A DNA stretch of 11,329 nucleotides. Source: Caryophanales bacterium UBA3260. Its GTDB lineage: Bacteria > Bacillota_I > Bacilli_A > RF39 > UBA660. Shown one piece after another: positions 1 through 5,800 of the stretch (the stretch's first letter is position 1; every line of letters starts with the position of its first letter). Under the pieces are notes generated by a model. That model was not told where the DNA came from and made no database searches. It worked only from the letters and a program-made list of their open reading frames with translations. The stretch is taken from assembly GCA_002362595.1 (NCBI GenBank), contig DEUO01000129.1, positions 10,527-21,855 on the forward strand. Direction: 5' to 3'. Position numbers and translations under genes: made by a program.

Positions 1-1118
1 AATAATATAAAGTTCTTCTTCTGATCAAAAGTAAATATCTTCTTATCATTTAATACCTTATCTATAATACTAACATTACTTCTATCAATATAATAATTAT
101 TCTTACTATCACATATAGCTATTCCTATAATATTACCATCATGGTAATTCTCTTTATCACTCTCTATATACAAAGATACTTCTTTTTCTAAATCTTTAAT
201 ATCTTTTTCTTCCTTAACTTCTATAAAAGAAATATCTACATCAACTTGCTTACTCATCAAAGCACTCTTATTTATAAAAGAATAGAACTCTAAATCTTCA
301 TATATTTTATTTAAAGATACCATATCAGGTCCTAAATATTTAACATCTTCTAAACTTGTCTTTAAAGGAACATCTCTATATATTGTTGCTATCTCTTTAC
401 TAATAAAAGCATTATCTTTATCATCTAATAACTTTTCTTTCATCTTACCTTTAATTTCATCTATATGTTCATAAATATCTTCTATTGTTTCATATTGTTT
501 TAATAAATTAATAGCTGTTTTATCACCTATTCCTTTTACTCCAGGTATATTATCTGAAGGATCACCAGCAAGAGCTTTATAATCTATCATTCTTATTGGT
601 TCAAATCCCCAATCTTCTTTAAATGATTCTGGATTATATCTAATATAGTCTTTTTGTTTTAGTAACTTTATATCAACTTCTGGTGACAACAATTGTAATA
701 AGTCCTTATCAGAACTTATTATTGTTGCTTGAAAATCTTCATCTGCTTCACAATACTTTGCAAAAGTACCAATAATATCATCTGCTTCATAAGGTTCTAA
801 CTCAAAATACTTAATTCCCATCGCTGTAAGAATTTCTCTTGCTACTGGCATTTGTACTTTCAAATCATCTGGTGTTTCTACACGACCATCTTTATATGTA
901 TCATACTTTTGCTTACGAAAATTAACTCCAACATCAAAAGCGACCATTGCATACTCTGGTTTTTCTTCACTTATTATCTTATTCATCATTCCTACAAAAC
1001 CATATAAAGCATTTGTAGGAAATCCCTTACTATTCTTCATTATATTCCCCGTATAAGCTGTTGCATAATAACTTCTAAACATTAAATTATTACCATCAAT
1101 TAATAATACCTTTTTCAT
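1..1118 (-). CDS. polA: DNA polymerase I, N-terminal part (3' end of gene outside window)
   Basis: DNA polymerase I removes RNA primers and fills gaps during lagging-strand maturation and excision repair. Only the first 372 codons lie in the window; the reading frame is still open at base 1. Residues 1-290 form a complete 5'-3' exonuclease (FEN-like) domain with the acidic metal ligands in place: D8 in LIDGNN, D62 in VAFD, E111/D113/D114 in YEADD, D137/D139 in SSDKD, and D186/D189 in GDPSDNIPG followed by the helix-hairpin-helix GVKGIGDKTA. Residues 300-372 start a 3'-5' exonuclease-like domain that resembles the Geobacillus Pol I (ENYHDGNIIGIAI) and lacks the Asp-x-Glu pair of active proofreading domains, so it is probably vestigial. 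That continuation argues for a full Pol I rather than the stand-alone exonuclease of mycoplasmas, but the polymerase domain cannot be seen. The ATG at 1118 follows a GGTGAT ribosome binding site. Confidence 0.95.
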   Translation of the reverse strand, partial: MKKVLLIDGNNLMFRSYYATAYTGNIMKNSKGFPTNALYGFVGMMNKIISEEKPEYAMVAFDVGVNFRKQKYDTYKDGRVETPDDLKVQMPVAREILTAMGIKYFELEPYEADDIIGTFAKYCEADEDFQATIISSDKDLLQLLSPEVDIKLLKQKDYIRYNPESFKEDWGFEPIRMIDYKALAGDPSDNIPGVKGIGDKTAINLLKQYETIEDIYEHIDEIKGKMKEKLLDDKDNAFISKEIATIYRDVPLKTSLEDVKYLGPDMVSLNKIYEDLEFYSFINKSALMSKQVDVDISFIEVKEEKDIKDLEKEVSLYIESDKENYHDGNIIGIAICDSKNNYYIDRSNVSIIDKVLNDKKIFTFDQKKNFIL

Positions 1119-1122
1119 CTAT

Positions 1123-1143
1123 ATCACCAATATTATTATACCA
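1123..1143 (-). promoter_or_regulatory. polA promoter (extended -10) and ribosome binding site
   Basis: Read on the minus strand, TGGTATAAT at 1143-1135 is a perfect extended -10 element (TG, one base, TATAAT). No good -35 stands 16-18 bp upstream, which an extended -10 can tolerate. GGTGAT at 1128-1123 can pair with the end of 16S rRNA four bases before the polA ATG. Transcription would start close to 1128, so the leader would be only about ten bases with the ribosome site at its very start. The upstream gene ends in a terminator, so polA needs a promoter here. The exact start point is inference. Confidence 0.5.
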
Positions 1144-1173
1144 AAAATTCCAAATAAATCCTTAAAATTAATC

Positions 1174-1199
1174 AAAAAAAGATACTATTTAGTATCTTT
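1174..1199 (-). terminator. Rho-independent terminator of the glutamine amidotransferase gene
   Basis: On the minus strand AAAGATACT (1199-1191), loop AAAT (1190-1187) and AGTATCTTT (1186-1178) form a perfect 9-bp stem that runs into a tract of seven T (1180-1174). The stop codon TAG (1187-1185) lies at the loop/3'-arm boundary, and the upstream arm is made of the last codons of the gene. There is no comparable T tract on the plus side, so it should work in one direction only. Confidence 0.85.
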
Positions 1200-1865
1200 C
1201 TTACATTTATTAATAAATACATCAAAAATATTATTAAATTGTGGTAATATTTCTGGATGAAATTGAACCCCTATTATAAACTTATCATCACCTATATATT
1301 CTAATCCTTCTATTAAACCATCTTCTGAAGTAATACTTACTCTAAAATTTTTACCAACATCTGTAATTGTACTCTTATGAACACTATTAACCATTATCTC
1401 TTCATCTTTAATAATATCAAACAACTTAGAATCTTTCTTAACATAATCTTTATGTACCACAGTATCATTATTATCTCTAACAAGTTCAACAGGATGATGA
1501 TCTACCCCATTATCTATTAATTTAAGAACTCTTCTATCTTCACTTCTAGTAGAATACATAGCAAGTGTTTGCATCCCTAAACATATTCCTAGTATCGGTT
1601 TATTACTATTATAAAAATAATCTATTATCTCAAAACATACAGGTCTAACCCTATTACCACCTGGCAATAATAAACCATCACATACTTCTAAAGTATCAGG
1701 TACAATATTCTCATCAACTAATGGAATAAAATAAGGTATACCTCCACATTCTACTATCTTCTTTGCATAATTATTTCCATATCTATAAGTATCTTGAAAA
1801 GTATCATTAGTCAATAAATAATTACTTGTAGCTAAAATACCTATAATAGGTTTTCCCTTTACCAT
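1185..1865 (-). CDS. Class I glutamine amidotransferase-like protein (peptidase C26 family, PuuD-like)
   Basis: This is a stand-alone class I glutamine amidotransferase fold. Its closest look is to the peptidase C26 / gamma-glutamyl-GABA hydrolase (PuuD) group, which hydrolyses gamma-glutamyl amide bonds in the cytosol. Numbered from the upstream ATG at 1889, the nucleophile is Cys103 in GICLGMQ, and the His211-x-Glu213 of the triad is in GVQFHPE. VNSVHKS (168-174) matches the family's VNSxHHQ region, and PGGNRVRP (77-84) replaces the usual GGGDVDP. I place the start at ATG 1865 (226 residues, MVKGKPIIGI...), because a GGAG site (1877-1874) lies 8 bases before it. The ATG at 1889 has no ribosome site and lies roughly where transcription would begin. 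The gene is monocistronic, between its own promoter and terminator, and divergent from the membrane-protein gene. The substrate cannot be told from sequence; nothing nearby belongs to polyamine metabolism. Confidence 0.88.
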   Translation of the reverse strand: MVKGKPIIGILATSNYLLTNDTFQDTYRYGNNYAKKIVECGGIPYFIPLVDENIVPDTLEVCDGLLLPGGNRVRPVCFEIIDYFYNSNKPILGICLGMQTLAMYSTRSEDRRVLKLIDNGVDHHPVELVRDNNDTVVHKDYVKKDSKLFDIIKDEEIMVNSVHKSTITDVGKNFRVSITSEDGLIEGLEYIGDDKFIIGVQFHPEILPQFNNIFDVFINKCKKDTK

Positions 1866-1873
1866 TACATCAT

Positions 1874-1900
1874 CTCCATAACTTTTCATATTAAATTATA
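1874..1900 (-). promoter_or_regulatory. -10 element and ribosome binding site of the glutamine amidotransferase gene
   Basis: On the minus strand TATAAT stands at 1900-1895, placing the transcript start near 1888, within the upstream ATG. GGAG at 1877-1874 is 8 bases from the ATG at 1865 and decides the start. No clear -35 is seen. A second TATAAT at 1933-1928 is an alternative -10 and would give a longer leader. Confidence 0.45.
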
Positions 1901-1951
1901 CTATATTTTTAACATTACCGCTTTAAAATTATAGATTATTTTTTTATAATA

Positions 1952-1977
1952 TGCTATTATTTATAATAGGAAAGAGG
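1952..1977 (+). promoter_or_regulatory. Promoter and ribosome binding site of the membrane-anchored protein gene
   Basis: TGCTATTAT at 1952-1960 is an extended -10 (TG, C, TATTAT). A weak -35, TAGATT at 1932-1937, stands 17 bp upstream. The ribosome site GAGG at 1974-1977 is 8 bases before the ATG at 1986. A TATAAT at 1962-1967 also exists, but starting from it would cut into the ribosome site, so I prefer the former. The ~120-bp space between this gene and the amidotransferase gene holds both divergent promoters and nothing else I can recognise. Confidence 0.45.
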
Positions 1978-1985
1978 TAAATGAT

Positions 1986-2777
1986 ATGAAAAACTTAGAT
2001 ATCAAAAAATTACTAGTATTTTTAATCTTAATTATTGCTGTTGTTGGTGGCATATTCTTTATAACTAAACATAATAAAGACAAGAAAATTGATGAATCAA
2101 CAGAAAAAGAAAGTGATGAAATAATTATTAATTATTTCGCTAATTTAACTGAAGGATATTCTTCTCCCTATGCAGGACTTGATGTTTTATATAACAACGA
2201 TAAAACAACAATTGATGATTTAGAATATGGAGCTATTATTAATACTGCTATCAAATATGCTAATCAAAATAATATTAATTTAAGCGTATCTCAAAATATT
2301 TTAAATGCAATAGAGAAAACAAATAAATATGGAAAAATGTCTAATTACATAGCCTATAATGCTACTGAGTTAAGAAAAGTTGTAAAAGACTTATTTGGTG
2401 AAGAAAAAGCATCTGGTACATATTCTAATAGTTTAGTCTTCTTATATGACTTTATTTATAATGATACATTTGATGTATATTTAAAAAAGAAAAATACTAA
2501 TATCGAAGATCATACTAATTCAAAATATTTTATTGATTATTCAATAACTAAACATGAAAAAGATAAAGATAAAATAAAAACTACATTAGCTATCGCTTAT
2601 TGCTATAACGATTCTGGAAGTTATACTTACTATAGTGATTCAAAAAATAGTAATGAAATCGCTAGTGGCATTAAAGAATTCCCTAAAGATAAATTAGATA
2701 AATTTACTAAATATACTATTACTCTTAAACATGAAGATAATAAATATATTTTCGAAAGTATTGAAAAGGTTAAATAA
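1986..2777 (+). CDS. Membrane-anchored extracytoplasmic protein of unknown function (263 aa)
   Basis: I do not recognise the family. Residues 1-8 are short and basic, and residues 9-27 form one strongly hydrophobic segment followed by KHNKDKK. That fits a single N-terminal signal anchor (or uncleaved signal peptide) with the rest outside the cell. There is no lipobox cysteine; the only Cys is at 206. A charged linker (28-45) leads to a predicted helical part (about 75-140), then a beta-rich, Tyr/Asn/Lys/Asp-rich C-terminal half (about 150-263) ending in alternating strands (YTITLKHEDNKYIFESIEKV). The start is supported by GAGG 8 bases upstream. It is the only plus-strand gene, convergent with polC and divergent from the amidotransferase, with its own promoter and terminator, so its position gives no link to replication. 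Single-anchor proteins with a terminal beta domain are common in gut Bacilli, but assigning a role would be a guess. Confidence 0.85.
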   Translation: MKNLDIKKLLVFLILIIAVVGGIFFITKHNKDKKIDESTEKESDEIIINYFANLTEGYSSPYAGLDVLYNNDKTTIDDLEYGAIINTAIKYANQNNINLSVSQNILNAIEKTNKYGKMSNYIAYNATELRKVVKDLFGEEKASGTYSNSLVFLYDFIYNDTFDVYLKKKNTNIEDHTNSKYFIDYSITKHEKDKDKIKTTLAIAYCYNDSGSYTYYSDSKNSNEIASGIKEFPKDKLDKFTKYTITLKHEDNKYIFESIEKVK

Positions 2778-2793
2778 TTAACCTTTTTTATTT
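2764..2793 (+). terminator. Rho-independent terminator of the membrane-anchored protein gene
   Basis: AAAAGGTTAA (2764-2773) pairs perfectly with TTAACCTTTT (2778-2787) around the loop ATAA (2774-2777), and the 3' arm runs on into TTTTTTATTT (2784-2793). The stop codon TAA (2775-2777) is the loop, and the last four codons supply the upstream arm. Confidence 0.9.
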
Positions 2794-2798
2794 GCCCC

Positions 2799-2839
2799 AA
2801 AAAAAGTAATCAATTAGAATAAACTTAATTGATTACTTT
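2799..2839 (-). terminator. Rho-independent terminator of polC / the dnaE-polC operon
   Basis: On the minus strand AAAGTAATCAATTA (2839-2826) pairs over 14 bp without mismatch with TAATTGATTACTTT (2816-2803) around a 9-base loop, and is followed by a seven-T tract (2805-2799). The polC stop codon TAA (2816-2814) begins the downstream arm. It faces the terminator of the convergent gene only a few bases away, so read-through is blocked in both directions. Confidence 0.93.
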
Positions 2840-5800
2840 CTGACATATTATCTAAACAACCTAATGCTTTTAATTTTTCCATTGCACTAGTATTTACTTT
2901 ACCTCTATTTCTTAAATCTTCCATTGATATAAAAGGTCCTCCTTGACGAGCTTTAACAATCGCTTCTGCAACGTTTTCACCCAAACCATCTAGTGCTCTA
3001 AATGGTATAATTAAACCTTTTTCGTCTTCAGTTATAACAAACTTCTTTCCATCACTTTTATCAACATCAATATTTTTAAAATAGAATCCTCTTTCACACA
3101 TCTCTAAGCATAAACATAAAGTATCTCTAGTATCTGTCTCTTTATTACTTGCAGAATTACCTTTAGCATCTATTTCATCTATCTTATCACGTATAGCATC
3201 TGCTCCCTTAATCATTGATTCAATATCAAACTGATCACGTCGTATTGATAAATAAGCACAATAATATAATATCGGATAATGAACTTTAAACCATGCAATT
3301 CTAAATGCACTAGTAACATAAGCTGTAGCATGCGCTTTAGGGAACATGTACTTAATCTTACGACAAGATTCAATATACCATTCTGGAATATTAGCTTCCT
3401 TCATTGTCTCTGCATGTTGTGCCCACGTAGCTGGATCCTTTGAAGCTTTACCTTTACGAACGAATTCCATTATCTTAAACGCTTTAGCTGGTTTCATTCC
3501 CCATTGAATTAAATTAACCATAATATCATCACGACAACCAATAACATTTTTAAATGGAACTTGAATATTACCATTTTCATCTGGTGTACACAAATCCCTC
3601 GCATTACCTAGCCATACATCTGTACCATGCGACAAACCAGAAATCTTAATTAATTCAGCAAATGTAGTTGGTTTAGTTTCTTCAAGCATACCAAGTAAGA
3701 ATGAAGTACCGAATTCTGGAACACCTAAAGTACCAGTAGGACAATACTTTCTTCCTTCTTTATCAGTTAAACCACGTAACTTATATCTATCTACTCCCAA
3801 AATTTCAGGACCAGTAAATATCTTCATTGTATCCAAATCACCTAAATCAATCTTCGTTACATCAAAATATTCACCATTAGTAATATACTTAGAAGCTAAT
3901 TCTTGTAACATACGAAGTACTGTCGGATCATCGTGGCCAAGAATATCTAGTTTTAACAAATCGGCATCAATAGCGTGATAATCGAAGTGGGTTGTTCTCC
4001 AAGCACTAGTCGGATCATCTGCTGGATATTGGAAAGGTGTAAAATCCCATATATCTTTATACCCTGGTACAACAACAATTCCGCCTGGATGTTGACCTGT
4101 TGTTCTTTTTACTCCTGTACATCCAACAGAAATACGTTCTATTTCTGGAGTTCTAACTCCTGATTTAATAATACCTTTCTTCTTTAAATCATCTTTACCC
4201 ATAATAGGCATTCCATAACTTTGTGCTTCTATCTTTAAAATATCATATAATCTTTCTTCATAAAAACCTTGTACATAACCATAAGCAGTTTTATCAGCAA
4301 CCGTACCAATAGTTCCAGCACGATAAACATTATCTGTACCAAATAATACCTTTGTATATTCATGAGCTGATGCTTGATTATCACCTGAGAAGTTAAGATC
4401 GATATCTGGAACCTTTTCACCTGCAAAACCTAAGAATGTTGCAAATGGCATATCATTACCCTCATGAATCATTAAAGTTCCACATTTTGGGCAATCCTTA
4501 GCTGGTAAATCAAATCCAGATGGATAATTATCAGCATAAGCCACTCCATTTTCATCCTTAAATTCACTATATTGACACTTAGGACAATAATAATGTGCTG
4601 GTAAACCATTACATTCAGTAATTCCCATCATACTTGCAACAAATGAAGAACCAACTGAACCACGTGATCCAACCAAATAACCATCGTCATTAGAATGCTT
4701 AACCAACTTCTGGGCAATCAAATAAATAACGTCGAATCCTCCGCCAATAATACCAGTTAATTGAGCTTTAGCCATCTCTTCTGCTTGTTCATCAGTTAAT
4801 TCCTCTTCAGATGTTCTCTTTACTTGATCCTTCTTTAAAGCAACTACTCCATCATATCCACTCATAATAACATCATGAACAGTCGGAATAAATATCTTAT
4901 CTTTTTCTTCATCACTCATATCTGGATAATCAATATCTATCTTTTCCTTAATCAAATCAGTTATCTTATCACCATAAAACTCTTGAGCAATACGTACTTC
5001 TATATTAGGTGGTAAAGGGTCTCCATACATACTATGGGCTTTATTAAATACTAAATCACGGCAAGTTTCTTGTGAATGTTCAATAATAGGAGAATATGGT
5101 TTATCTGGATAAACAACAACTTCTATCTCTTCTAGCATATCAATAATTTTATTAGGATTAGTAATAACTATCTCCTTAATTAAATCTTGATCTTCTAAGA
5201 AAGCAAACTCATCTAACATTTCTCTTGTTGTTCTAAAAAACTGATTAGGAATATGTCCAGAAACAGCCATATCTGATTCATTATAATTACCAGTTAATTC
5301 ATAAACAGCTTCATTCTCTTTAATAACTCCTGCTGTAGTTAACTTTCTTAATGATGAAGAAACAGCTTTTAACTTCTCGCCTTCACCATCTTTCCCTTTA
5401 AATAACTCTTCAGCACTATCATTTTTACTAGTAGCATAAATAGATGCAATATTTAAAGACGTAATTGGTATCTTCTTAATCTTTGTTAATATATAAATAT
5501 ATTTTAATACTTTCTGATCAACACTACTTAATACTACTCCCTGCGAAGCACATCTATCAATAACCATCTTAATATTATCATTATTAGTATTTCTCTTATT
5601 AGCTCCATTTAAATAACGAGCAAGCGGATGTCTTCCTTTACCAGGAACATTCTGATTAACAATTATCTCTCTATACAATCTATCTTCACGATTTATATTA
5701 TGAACATCACCTGTAGCTACAACTAATTTACCTATCTTTTTAGCACATCTAATAATCTTCTTTATACAATAATGTAAATGTTCAATATTATTTATATCGT

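Noticed and set aside
1981..1989. ATG at 1981 as the start of the membrane-protein gene
   Set aside because: It is out of frame with the gene and meets TGA after two codons; the ATG at 1986 has the better ribosome-site spacing.
3975..4163. Small plus-strand reading frame
   Set aside because: Lies wholly inside polC on the opposite strand, has no ribosome site, and has a composition typical of a shadow.
4235..4426. Small minus-strand reading frame
   Set aside because: Alternate frame of the highly conserved polC segment encoding the catalytic region; no support of its own.
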